Shown one piece after another: positions 48,369-59,689 of a stretch of DNA of 64,000 bases (positions within the stretch are counted from its first letter, which is position 1; each line of letters begins with the position of its first letter). The notes under the pieces are model-generated. The model made no database searches and had not been told where the DNA came from. It was given only the letters and a program-made list of their open reading frames with translations. Where the stretch lies: assembly GCF_937616625.2 (NCBI RefSeq), contig NC_065572.1, forward strand, positions 55,663,653-55,727,652, read 5' to 3'. The translations under genes and the position numbers were made by a program. This stretch comes from Mercurialis annua (taxonomy: Eukaryota; Streptophyta; Magnoliopsida; Malpighiales; Euphorbiaceae).

Positions 48369-50814
48369 TGTCACGACCCAAAATATTAAGCCATAACTGG
48401 CGCTAGGGAACGGGAGTGGTAGCTCCGGAACCCGTAGCAATCCTAAAACCACTATCAATTTTTTTCGCAAATAATAAACAAATAACACAGCACAACAGAA
48501 GCAAATATACAAATCATAAATTCACAAACATTTACACTAACTGTTCTGTTAACCTCGCGGGCTCTAGTTACCGTACCCTGTACGAACTGGCCTCGCGGTA
48601 CTATATACAAAAGTTAGTGTAATAAAACATGTCACCGGCATCTGGTGCCGTGAACAAAACATACTACATGTAGCCTATCAAAAACATACTAACATGACAT
48701 CAAGTAATATGTACAATCAAAATGTACTGCTGTCTAGGCTACGATTCTGTCAAATCGGGACCACTACTGCAGCATTCACAGAAGTCAGACACTATACATA
48801 CACAGCTGACTTCTGGACTTCAAAATTGGCCTCTAGCTAGGTCCACATACTAAGCACCTGAAACATTAAAGGTGAGGGGTCGGTATTTGGGAAAATACTG
48901 AGTGAGTTGGCATTTACTAACGGTATTAATATAATAACATAGCATCGCATTTCAAGAAAACAATAATATAAAATAATAAACAGGTACTTGATCCGTACGA
49001 AACTAATATCCTAGCATGCGACATAACTTTCAAATAATCAAATCATACTAATCCAAATAGTCCGACCCGGGAGTGCTCCACTCTACCCTTCGATTGTGAC
49101 CTATCTCTTAATCCCAAAATGTGAGTCCAACTCACTAGATACGGGGACTCCAGACTACACCGTAGTCGAGTGCTCACTCGTATCGAATTCATTATCCAAC
49201 TTCGAAATTCATATTCAAATCATGCCATACATATCAAATCATTTCTCAAATGCAAACACACTAGACCGACTCGATACTGGTGATCACACAGTCTATTGAT
49301 ACCCAATAGGTAGCTAGTTTCTTCGGATCGCATACTAGTTCTCGTATATACATTTGATAGAAACATATAATATTTAATCAAATCATATATTATGCGATGC
49401 GTATAAACAGTATATATATCTATATAAAATAACTTTAATATATAATACACGAAAGTAAAGTGCAACTCACAGTGACCGCAATCCAATCAATGACGTGGTC
49501 AATGAAATGATATGCCCTCGCTATCCCACGTCTACCGACCTCTCTGCTCGCTAACACGTCTGATACATAATAATTAACGTTTAATAATTAGACGTGGACC
49601 TCGTATTCTAATACGTATAATACTTTAAATTCTAGGGTTATATTTTATTCTTAATGTTATTCGTGATCTCGATATTCCTTTTATCGTATTCACGATATAT
49701 CAAACTCTGTTTCTCATATTCGAGAAACGTATAGTATCCTTAGCATTTTTCATTATCGCTGCTCGCGTAAAACGTCGAGTTAAAACTTTATTTTTCAAAT
49801 TATCGGGATCCTTAATCGTTTTTAGGGTCTAATATTCAAAAATATTAAAATCCCGTTCAACTAGGGTTAAAAGCCCATTTAAGTCCCTGCGGACCCACTG
49901 TGTGCGTTCGCACACTTCGGTGTGCGTTCGCACACTTCGGTGTGCGATCGCACACCGAGTGCAGCCCGCGCACAGTCCTGGAAAAATCCATTTTCCGGGC
50001 GTTTCGCCGATTTCCGACCTTCCATACACATGATAAACACTTTCATCTACAACACCCGTATTTTAGTTTTTCCAAAAACGTGAAAACCGAGCTAGTTTCG
50101 ATAGAAATCATAACCCCTAGCTTATAAACATAAAACAACAACTATATCTCCTATTCAGTGCCAATTCTTAATTTTTTTACCTTGAAACGAAGCTCGGGAT
50201 TAGTAGAGGATTGAATTCCGGAGAGATTGCCGCGAAAATCACTTGAATCGGACGTCGTACATCGAAACGGCAGCGAAACGATCGTAATCGGCGTTATATC
50301 TCAATCTTTCTCTCGATTCTTCTTCTGCTCCCTAATTCATATTTCAAAACCTTATATATTAAGGTTAAAAGCTCACATTGGTCCTTGTTCTTTTTATTTA
50401 TTATTATTAATCTTTTAAACTTTTCTTTTGTATGATTTAGTCCATAACTAAATCAATTAACACTTTAATTATAACTTATACGTATTATTTATATCCAATA
50501 AATAATACGAAGCTCGATATTAATACTTTTCCGTTAAAATCTAAAATTTCCGTTTTCGACTCAAAATGGCTAAATTACCACTTTGTTCCCTGTACTTTAT
50601 TTTGCGCTTTTCTTGACATTTTTCCTTTTAATTCCAATTCTAACTTGAGAATTGAAATATAACCTTAATTTCTCCATAATTAACTTCCCGAAACCGACCT
50701 AGTTGAAATTTATTTATCTTTATTTTATCGGAAAACTTTCCGATAACGCCTCTCGGGCGAGTCCAAACTGGACACGTGGTCCAATTAAATAATTACATAT
50801 TTTGGGGTATTACA
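48369..50814 (-). mobile_element. Solo LTR of a Ty3/gypsy family
   Basis: 2,446 bases from TGTCACGACCC to GGGGTATTACA, flanked by the perfect 5-bp duplication GGCTT (48364-48368, 50815-50819). It has the same terminal signatures as the Tekay-like LTRs but a different body. With no internal region, it is the product of LTR-LTR recombination. It sits between the Copia gag and protease coding parts, which are continuous in sense on both sides. Confidence 0.92.
49901..49960. repeat. Three 20-bp tandem repeats, each containing a palindrome
   Basis: TGTGCGTTCGCACACTTCGG occurs twice in tandem. It is followed by the variant TGTGCGATCGCACACCGAGT. Each unit carries a short self-complementary core (GTGCGNNCGCAC). 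It lies within the solo LTR. Confidence 0.95.
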
Positions 50815-51705
50815 GGCTTCATGCTTCTTACCTTTATTTTTCTTAGGTAATCTGCAATCAGCTGACTTGTGACCAGATTTGTCACAGTTGTAGCACTTTC
50901 CTTGAAATTTCATTGATTTTGAAATTCCACCTTTAGGCCCAATCTTGAACCTTTTTCCAGAAGCTTTCTTCTTTGAGCTTTGACCCAGCTCCATCACATT
51001 GGCTTTTGCCACAAATGCATTGAGTTTTCTCTCAGGCCCTTTATTGTCTTCTTCAATCCGAAGCCTAACAATTAGATCCTCCATGCTCATTTCTTTTTGC
51101 TTATGCTTAAGGTAATTCTTGAAGTCTTTCCATCCAGGTGGCAATTTTTTAATAACATCCGCCACTTGGAAAGATTCACTCAAAGCCATCCCCTCAGCAT
51201 GAATTTCATGAATTATCACCTGAAGTTCCTGAACTTGATTGACCACCGTTTTAGAATCTACCATTTTATAGTTTAGGAATCGGCCAACAATATATTTCTT
51301 GGCGCCAGCATCCTCAGACTTATATTTATGGTCTAATGAATCCCATCATTCTTTAGCTGTCTTTTTAGTATAGTAAACATTATACAATGAATCACCTAAA
51401 CCATTCATTAAATAATTACGACATAAATAATCAGAATTATTCCGTGCATCAACAACTATACGAATTTGGTTGTCACTGTCATCATCAGATTTTGGAGCAT
51501 CCTCCATCAAGAATCTGGACAGACCCAAAGTAGTCAGATAAAATAACATTTTTTGTTGCCATCTTTTGAAATTAAATCCGTTGAATTTCTCCGGTTTTTC
51601 AGCATGATTCAAAGGAATCGAAATCGGTGCTACAGGAACAACTGGAATTTGACCCGAAGTCGCATTCCCATAATTTTCTCCATTGAATTCCATTTCGGAA
51701 AACAA
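50815..51705 (-). pseudogene. gag: Gag of the Copia element (one premature stop)
   Basis: Starts at ATG 51703-51705. The capsid-type N-terminal region (EKPEKFNGFNFKRWQQKMLF, TTLGLSRFLMEDAPK) belongs to the Copia gag (UBN2-like) family. A TGA at 51346-51348 interrupts it. The same frame resumes with [20 protein letters not shown], a basic stretch and a CCHC zinc knuckle ([14 protein letters not shown]), and is cut by the solo LTR at 50814. A TGA where the family has tryptophan is the only disabling change seen in this part. Confidence 0.88.
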
Positions 51706-52643
51706 TAAGAAACGCGTATATTAATGCAAATTTAATTGTATTCAATATTGCAAAATAAATAAATTATTTACTTTACAAATATTGCACAAATATTTCAAAT
51801 TTCTAAGCAAATATAATCTGCAATTAAAATTTGAATAACCAAAATAATTTTTTTTGTTTTTTATATTTTTTTTAAATTAAAAAAAAATGCTACCATAAAT
51901 TATTTTTAAAAACTATCCACATTCCCCCCCCCCCCCCCCCCCCCTTCCCAAAACAGCCCAATGACTATTCTAAAATGTACAAGAACTGTTTTAAAACTGT
52001 TATAAAACCAGTTTGAAATTTAATTCGAAACTGCTTAAAAATTTCAAAAAAAAAATAATTTAACCATAAAATTGTCTACTGCCCATTTTTTTCTTATTAT
52101 AACTGCTCATAAATTAATTTTTTATGCACAAAACTGTGTAGAAAATGAAATAAAGTGTGTAGAAATAAAATAAAATAGCGCAGAAAATAAATAATATAGA
52201 AAATTAAATAGTCCCTTAATAAAACTGTCTTGAAAAATAAAAACCGCCCAAAATGTTTTTTTTAATTCAGATATTAAATCTCTAAAATAAATGTAAAAAA
52301 TAATTCTGCAATTTGTTTTTGCAAAAATTATTTCTACCTCAAAAAATGTATTTTTCTTTTTATTATTCTAATTAAAATAAATTCCAATTATGAAATTTCC
52401 ATAATACTAAAATTCTATCTAGAAAATAATATTAATTTTATTTTATCCAAAATTAATATAAACTTAAATCCTGCAGAACAGCTTAACAAATTTGTAAGTC
52501 AAACAAATAAGACAAATGGAATCCTGCTTTTAAATTGATTCTGCCAATTTTCTACATCTGCTTATGACCGGCACACAAACCATTCAACACGCGTACGCTT
52601 ATCAAATTGCCATAAACAGTGGATGAAAAATCTGTTTTAAGAT
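51706..52643 (-). other. Leader region of the Copia element
   Basis: AT-rich non-coding sequence between the 5' LTR and gag. It contains a 21-base run of C (51924-51944). I could not identify a standard initiator-Met primer-binding site next to the LTR at 52643. Confidence 0.6.
51924..51944. repeat. Poly(C) tract, 21 bases
   Basis: An uninterrupted C run (G run on the coding strand of the Copia leader). Its exact length may be affected by sequencing error. Confidence 0.8.
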
Positions 52644-52720
52644 TGTTAGGCAAAATAATATGTAGACAGAAATAATAATTTATTGATAATATAAACAATA
52701 AATAAAAATAGTAAATTCAA

Positions 52721-53039
52721 GGCTTAATTGCTCCAAAAATCACCAACTTTCGCGTGTTTTTGGTATTTGACACGAACTTTTAACTTTGGCATATAAATAC
52801 ACGAACTATCAATTTTTTGCATTTATAACGCAGGCACCGTTTTTGACATAAAACGACACTGTTTTTGACCTAAAACGGCAACATTTTATACTTAAAACGA
52901 CACCGTTTTTTCACCTAAAACAAAAACTCGGTTATATATGCAAAAAATTGATAGTTCGTGTATTTATATGCCAAAATTAAAAGTTCGTGTCAAATACCAA
53001 AAACACGCAAAAGTTGGTGATTTTTGGTGCATTTCAGCC
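52721..53039. mobile_element. 319-bp Mutator-like MITE
   Basis: The ends are GGCTTAATTGCTCCAAAAAT and, inverted, GGCTGAAATGCACCAAAAAT, continuing inward through ATCACCAACTTTCGCGTG and AACTATCAATTTTTTGCA. A perfect 9-bp duplication TAAATTCAA flanks it (52712-52720, 53040-53048). The centre has several CGTTTT/AAAACGACAC repeats. It has no coding capacity. Confidence 0.93.
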
Positions 53040-53325
53040 TAAATTCAATTGAAAATAGAAAATGTAATTAAAACGAATCGAGTCACGTGTATCATACGCT
53101 TTCTTGAAAACAGATTTGCCCTCACCGTATGTGAATTGCAACTGTTTCCCAGGATAAAACGAAACACAACAACACCGAAGTGTTGTTCTCAACGAACCAA
53201 AATTATCGTCCGAACTCTATCACAAAAAATGAAAATTTTGGAGAGAAAAATTAAAAAAATTTGGGTGATCTTTTTTCCATTGGAATTGACGGCTTTATAT
53301 AGCCATCAAAATTTCATAAAATGCA

Positions 53326-53351
53326 TCTCCTTTATTATATAATAAAGGAGA
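53326..53351. repeat. Perfect 26-bp palindrome in the Copia 5' LTR
   Basis: TCTCCTTTATTAT is followed directly by its reverse complement ATAATAAAGGAGA, with no loop. It lies just upstream of the TATA box in LTR sense. Confidence 0.95.
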
Positions 53352-53870
53352 CATGTTACAAAACTTAAATTATAGCAAGTTACAAACTTAAATTAATAAG
53401 TTAAAAAAAAATAAACTGGGTGTTATGAAGTTTAAAAAGAAAATTAAAAATGCAAAATAAAACTTGCACGAGACTAGTTTTATCGTTGCATTCGCGTGCA
53501 CAAATCGAGCGCACACCCGTTGTCCCTTGAAGTTGGTTGATTGAATTGTGAGCCCTTAGGCTCACTAGCTTATAACTAAGCTAATGAATGATTCAATATA
53601 AATCACATCAAGTGAAGTTTCCCAACCAATATGGGAATGGATAATTTCCTTTTCAAATTAATTTTTCAAGGTGTGACTTTTGAGCATCAATTCTCATTCA
53701 CCCTTTAAACTATTTTGAGCATATAATATACGGTTTTGATCTACTCACGGTAGAGAATACAAAACCACCAAGATCCGACACTTTCGAATAATGGATTCCA
53801 TCTCAAAATTAAACATCAAAATGACAAATAATTATGTCATTTTAACACCCATGCTTAATATTTTCCAACA

Positions 53871-54265
53871 AAATTACGGTGCAAAGTTGGCGTGTTTCAA
53901 ATTCAATTTTCTTTCTTTCAATTTTAGTTCTATATTTCTTCATTAATACGGTGCGGGCTGTTTCTTTTCTTTTCGCTTTCTACTTCTTTCTAGTGATCCA
54001 GCTCCAACAACAAACAAATCTTAGATACCTATTTGCAGAATCATTGTCGGTATAGAGTTGAAGACGAGTCATTTGCGATGTATGAAAGGTGGAGGAGACG
54101 GAGAAGAGGAGATACGACGGACTGACGTAAATTGTGGACCGGGAAAGTGAGTTTCGTGTGAAATAGAAGTTTTTGACTTCTTGAGAGACGACGGTCGTTC
54201 TATTTTTTTAGTATTCTCATGGCTTAGATACCAATTTTCACCTCATAAAATTTATTTTTTCTCTT
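53871..54265. other. Intergenic DNA right of the Copia element
   Basis: Starts with the AAATT target duplication. No ORF or repeat structure was recognised. It has somewhat higher GC than the surroundings around 54060-54150 (GGAGGAGACGGAGAAGAGGA). Confidence 0.4.
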
Positions 54266-55165
54266 ACTAGTTTTATGCACACGTATGCTGCACGTGGTTT
54301 ATATTTTATTATATATCATGATTTATATTTGAGATTGTTAAATATAATTTTTTTTAATTGTATATATATTGGAACTTTATATTTGAAATTGTTACACGTG
54401 TTTTTTTTACATTTATCGTCATTAAGTTTGATATTATTTAAATATGTAATTTAAAAATTAAATTAATAATATAAATAAGTTAATATATATACTTATATAA
54501 AGAAGACAGAATATAAAACTTATTAGTTGCAAAAATGTTCTTAGATTCATTTTTTGCAACTCCCAAAATTTTATTTAAACATGTTCGTGAACCTATTTAA
54601 TGTTATTTATTTAAAATCATACTCTTAACTTATCTAATTCTATTTTAGATGTAGCATACATGATTAATTAATATAGTGATTAGTAATATGATCCATTAAT
54701 TTATTATTTATAATAATAAATATAAATTTCATATAATAAATCACACATATTCTCACATATAAATTTTACTAATTAATTATTAATTATTTATATTTGAAAT
54801 TGTTGAATGTAAATTTTAATTTTTATATTTATATTTATATAAAAGAGTTAATACATATAGAAAGACTCGATATTATTCATAGATTATAATGTATTAATTA
54901 ACTAGTAAAATTAATTATTACATTAGAAGTGAATATTTAAGTGGTTGATCAAGATTATGAAAGATTTTTAAGTGGTTGATTAAGATTAGGAAAATATTTT
55001 AATAATTAAAGTAAAAAAGATATGTATAAAATTTTATCTCCATGTAAGTGTTAGTGGTTGATTAGGATTATAATTTTTTTTTAATTATTAAACTGTATAA
55101 GTTATATAGAGGGTATTTTTGTCCATAAATGGAAGTGTTCTCCCGCTAATACACTTTTATATATA
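54266..55165 (-). mobile_element. Helitron-like element (short, non-autonomous)
   Basis: The minus-strand 3' end is a CACGTGCAGCATACGTG hairpin-like sequence, then GCATAAAACTAG followed by T (CTAG at 54266-54269). The 5' end is taken as TATATATAAAAGTGTATTAG near 55165, which resembles the 5' end of the Helitron at 26.49 kb and the copy near 62.15 kb. It has an AT-rich body and no ORF. Confidence 0.45.
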
Positions 55166-55571
55166 CTAGTTTTTTTTTGCCACGTGCTACGCACGTTAAC
55201 GATATCTATATGACCCGTTATTTAATATTATAATTGTATATTTTTTAATAATATATTATTATTTAAATTTTATTAGACTTGTATTTTTTTATTTGTTTTG
55301 TTTAATTATTTTATAAAATTTTAACTTTTATTATTGGAAATATTAAAAAGTTAGAATTAAGTAATAGATTTAATTTTGGATATTGTTGTTATTAAAAAAA
55401 ATGATAATATGACTTAAACAAATTTATATTTTTTTTTGATGAATAGTATGTATATTAAAGCCACAAGAAGTGGCAAAAGACCTTAACTCATAAGCTTTCG
55501 CACAAGAAGTGGCACACTCAAGGTGACACACTAGAGGCTACGTCTTTAGAGGAAGGCCTAAAAAAACAAAG

Positions 55572-58500
55572 TCATCTGTCCGAAAACAGAATACAAAAAG
55601 GATTTCTAAAAAAATCCAAGCCCGAGTAACTGAAATCCCTATTACAACATTTAAAAATAAAAGCTGCCTTAGTGAAACAATAAAAGATCGTCGTCTCTTT
55701 GCTTGAATCTTTAAGCTGAAAAACTCTAATGTTCCTGCATTTCCATATCTCCCATAAAACCAAGAACGAGAAAACTTGCCAGAGCTTCCAAAAAGGCCCT
55801 TTTGGGATAATATTCAACCATTGAACCATAAAATCACCAAAAGAGTTTGGAAAAGACCAAAGAATATCAAGTTTTCGGAGAATGCTACACCAAATACTCC
55901 GAGCAAAAAGACAATGAATGAGGAGATGATCTTGGGTCTCAATCACACCACAGAGCGAACAAACTGAATTATCGACCGAGACTATAGAGCGTAAAGCTAA
56001 AAAATCCAAAGACGGTAGCCTACCATGCAAGGCTAGCCAAATAAAAAATTTGACTTTTGGAGGCGCACAAGATTTCCATGCTAGATCAAACAAACGATAA
56101 ATCACATCATGTCTAAAATCATGAATTGCAGTAGAAGGTATATGACCAGCTGAAGGGGAACGACGTTCATCATTAACAGCAGCAGAAATTTGATTTCCAG
56201 GAACAACAGTGGACACAGAACCAAGACCGGAGACAGCAGCAGTCCAGTGAGGCGCGATAACTGAACGGCGGTGAACTAGAGAAGCAGCAACAGGTCTGGA
56301 GGTAGAAGGAAGGTTAACAGAACGGAGAAGGGATAAATAACCATCAACAGCAGCAGGTCTGAAAGTAGAAGAGTGACGGTCTGAAGCAGCAGCAGCAGGT
56401 TGGGGTGTAAAATCCGAAGCACGACTTTCATCTTCAAGTGCAGCAGCAGCAGTAGACGGACGATGATCAGTAACCTCAGGTTGATTAACAAGAGAAACAG
56501 CAGCTCTTGTAACAGTAATAGGATCCACAACTGAAACCGGGCCAAAAGATTGATTGAAAAGCAATATAAAAGAAGCTGAGCTAAATATTTTTGACTTTGA
56601 ATTCCAAAAAACCCTGTCTTGCAATCCCAAAGTTACGTTTACTGCATTAAAATGGGATTGAAGTTCACCCAAAATTAAATTTTCAGCTCCTCTTAAACGA
56701 CGTCTCCAACGCCAACCCGTATCCCACACATCACGAATAGTAGCGTCTTTTTGATTAGAAAGGTTATAAAGTCGCGGAAATAACTGAAGCGACGAGCCAT
56801 TACCGAGCCAATTGTCACTCCACAACGAAATACTTGCTCCATCACCAATAGAATATTTTAAATTATTTATAAAAATACCCCAAACTTTGATATCATTGCA
56901 ACAACTTTTCTTTATGCCCTTCCAAATAAATGACATTTTTTTCGCATCGCCATGGATTAAAAAATTCCAATTAACAACCGAAGAACAATTGGACACCACC
57001 TTCAACCATAATGAGCTACCATTATTAATTCTCAAATTCCAAATCCATTTTTGGAGAAGGCTTTGATTTCTAAGATGAAGATTAGAAATACCCAAACCCC
57101 CATTAGCGAAATCCTGACAAATAACCTTCCAAGCAACCTTACTAAGAGATCTAGCAAACCCATCTCCCTTCCATAGAAAACGCATCATATACGACTCTAA
57201 CTGTTTCTGAATATGAATGGGCATGCTAAAAATGGACATGTAATAGACCGGCACGCTAAATAAAACTGACTTAATAAGGACTAACCTTCCTGCAGGAGAA
57301 AGCAGAGAACCTTTCCAGAGAGCCAATCTTGACTTAAATCGCTCAACCACACTGTCCCACGAATTAATGGAAAGCTTTCTATTTGTAAGAGGAAGACCAA
57401 GGTACTTCAGAAGGAAAGAATCAACCTTACAGCCTACTGTCTGAGCTGCCAATAATAAATCAATTTGATTCACATTAACTCCCGAGATGGAACTTTTGTG
57501 AAAATTAATCGTCAAACCAGAGATCAATTCAAAACAGCGAAGGATACGAGTCAAATTCCTTAACTTTTCCATATCAAATGGAATGAAAAGAATTGTGTCA
57601 TCCGCAAACTGGAGGAGAGAGATAGGGTCATGATCCTCTGAGTAACAATAACCCTGAGTGAGTCCCAAACCATTAGAGCGGTCAAGCATCCGTTTTAATC
57701 CTTCAACAGCAAGGACGAACAGAAAAGGGGAGATCAGATCACCCTGCCGAACTCCTCGTTGGAGAGGAATGGGATCAATCAGACTGCCATTGACAAGAAC
57801 TGAGGTATTAGCCGAGGAAAAACAACTAAACATCCACTCAATCCATTTGTCAGGAAAGTTCATACATCGCATCACGGTGATCAAATAGTCCCAATCGATA
57901 CTGTCAAAAGCTTTGTGGAAATCAAGCTTTAGAACAAGCAATTTCTCCTTCCTATGCGACGCTGAATGAACAAGCTCATTAGCTATCATGGAGCACTCCA
58001 GAATACTTCTCCCTTTTAAAAAAGCATGCTGACTGTCAGATATTAAATTAGTCAGAAGAGGTGCGAGTCTTCGAGAAAGAACCTTCGACAGAAGCTTAAA
58101 GAGGCCATGAACTAGACTGATAGGTCTGTAGTCCTTGATATTGGATGACCCTGCCACTTTTGGAATAAGAACCATGAAGGAGGAGTTAACACCTTTAGGC
58201 AAAGTATTAAATCGAAAAAAACCAGAAAAGAAATCAACAATTGCATCCTTCATAAAAGGCCAAGCTCTCCGGTAGAAAAAGAAATTTAAACCATCAGGTC
58301 CAGGAGCCTTTTTTTCACCACAAGAACAAAGAGCGCCAAAAATCTCACTTTCTATAAACGATCTAGTCAGAAGATCAGCCTGCGGTTCCGTGACTTTTGA
58401 AAAGGCCAACCCCGATAAGTCATAAACTACTCTTTCCCTCTGTCTGTAAAGATTACAAAAGAAATCCCTGATGTGGAATCTGATATCCTTAGGCTCAACA

Positions 58501-59654
58501 TAAGTAACGTCGTCAACTTGAATAGAAGAGATGTGGTTGTTTCTATAATGCGTAGAAGCCACACTATGAAAAAACTTAGTGTTTCTGTCCCCGTCAACAT
58601 TCCATTTCAGCCTGGACTTCTGAACCCATAAAGAATCAACCCTCCTCTCAGCATTCCATAGGTCGGATTTTAGCCTAGTCATCTCTACCTTTTCAGCCTC
58701 AGTAAGTAGCTCGGATTCTGCAGCAATTTCTTTAACAAGAATTTCTTGAGAAAGCTCCTTAATGCGTTTATTCTGATCACCGAAAACCTCTGAATTCCAA
58801 ATTTTAATTTTTTGTCTCAGTTCTCTTAACCTCTGAATGAGATGTGGAGAATTTTGACAAACTGAAGTCCAACTCTCAGCAACAAAATTACCGAAATCCT
58901 CATGTTCCCACCACGAATCAATTGAGCGAAAAGGCTTAGGCCCCCAGTCAAAAGCATTAGCACTTCAAAAATGAATAGGAACATGATCCGACTGACCTCT
59001 AGGTAAAGCCGACAACGTCATATGAGGCCAAATGGTGCCGGCGGAAGCAGAAACTAAACATCTGTCAATACGAGATTTCGAAAGAGAATTTTGCCATGTA
59101 AATAGCCTTCCCTGAAGTGGAAGATCCATTAGCTCTGAACTGTTGATAAAATCCCAAAAAGCCAACATCGAAGGAGTAAATCCAGTACTATTCCACCTAT
59201 CCTCTGGCAAAAGGATGTCATTAAAGTCCCCACTGATAAGAATTGTTCCTAAAAACCCTATGAGATGAGAAAGCTCTTGCCATAACAACAATCTCTCAGA
59301 AGAAATATTGCTTGCATAAATAAGAATATGACGGTAGCGAATAAAATCAAAGACGAAGTCAAAAGCAATCCATCTAGAACCCTTAGTAATCGTGGCATTA
59401 CTAATCAGGACAGAGTTCCAAATGAGAACTAAACCACCAGAAGCACCCACGGAAGGAATCCAGTCAAAACCAAAATCCAAATGAGGCCATAAATTGCGGA
59501 TTAGAAAATTATCAACAGTTTCTTTCTTGGACTCCACAAGACCAATAAACAATAAGTCATGAGTGGTAACCATTCGACGGATAAATTTCTGCTTTCTACT
59601 GTTAAATAACCCTCCTCTGCAATTCCAGGAAACAAAAGATAGGGGCAAAGACAT
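55572..59654 (-). pseudogene. ORF2: LINE ORF2: endonuclease, reverse transcriptase, zf-RVT (one stop)
   Basis: 1,360 codons in one frame, interrupted only by a TGA at 58965-58967. The N-terminal apurinic-type endonuclease (FVSWNCRGG, ISGDFND, RGQSDHVP) lies in 58965-59654. The RT has KKAPGPDGLNFFFYRR, LKLDFHKAFDSIDWDYL, the GVRQGDLISPFLF block and the catalytic FADD (about residues 683-686). The C-terminal zf-RVT domain contains PPKVKFFIWLALHGRLP and CSLCG...HLLIHC. There is no RNase H, consistent with many plant L1-type LINEs. An unusual Ala/Ser/Pro-rich segment of about 140 residues (nt about 56124-56540) separates the RT C-terminal region from zf-RVT. Apart from the stop, the enzyme motifs look intact. 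Confidence 0.9.
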
Positions 59655-59689
59655 GGACAGGAAAAAAAACCTCGAAAGGAAAAAGAACC

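Larger units (their letters stand above)
28763..53870 (-). mobile_element. Ty1/Copia retrotransposon carrying nested insertions
   Basis: The outer ends are TGTTAGG at 28763 and CCAACA at 53870, flanked by the perfect 5-bp duplication AAATT (28758-28762 and 53871-53875). The order on the minus strand is 5' LTR (52644-53870), gag (51705 down), protease/integrase (48.4-47.2 kb), the rest of integrase, RT and RNase H (34.6-32.65 kb), PPT and 3' LTR (28763-32032). Integrase before RT is the Copia order. It is 25.1 kb only because of inserted elements at 28.8-31.8, 34.6-47.2, 48.4-50.8 and 52.7-53.0 kb. Coding style resembles the TNT1/Tork-type Copia group, an impression rather than a computed placement. 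Confidence 0.92.
52644..53870 (-). repeat. 5' LTR of the Copia element
   Basis: 1,227 bases including the 319-bp MITE and its duplication, so about 900 bases natively. On the minus strand it runs TGTTGGAAAATATTAAGC to GCCTAACA. A TATA box (GGCTATATAAAGCC, about 53290-53304) suits transcription toward the left. Downstream of it in LTR sense is a CACGTGACTCGATT stretch also present inverted in the 3' LTR. Confidence 0.92.

Noticed and set aside
49900..50127. 75-codon plus-strand ORF starting in the 20-bp repeats
   Set aside because: Repetitive LTR sequence. The repeat length of 20 is not a multiple of three, so the protein pattern is incidental.
53049..53342. 97-codon plus-strand ORF in the Copia 5' LTR
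   Set aside because: LTR sequence transcribed in the opposite direction, with no domain.
56276..56545. Leucine-rich 89-codon ORF on the minus strand
   Set aside because: Alternate frame of the Ala/Ser/Pro-rich part of LINE ORF2. GCN/CAG codons read as Leu-rich in another frame.
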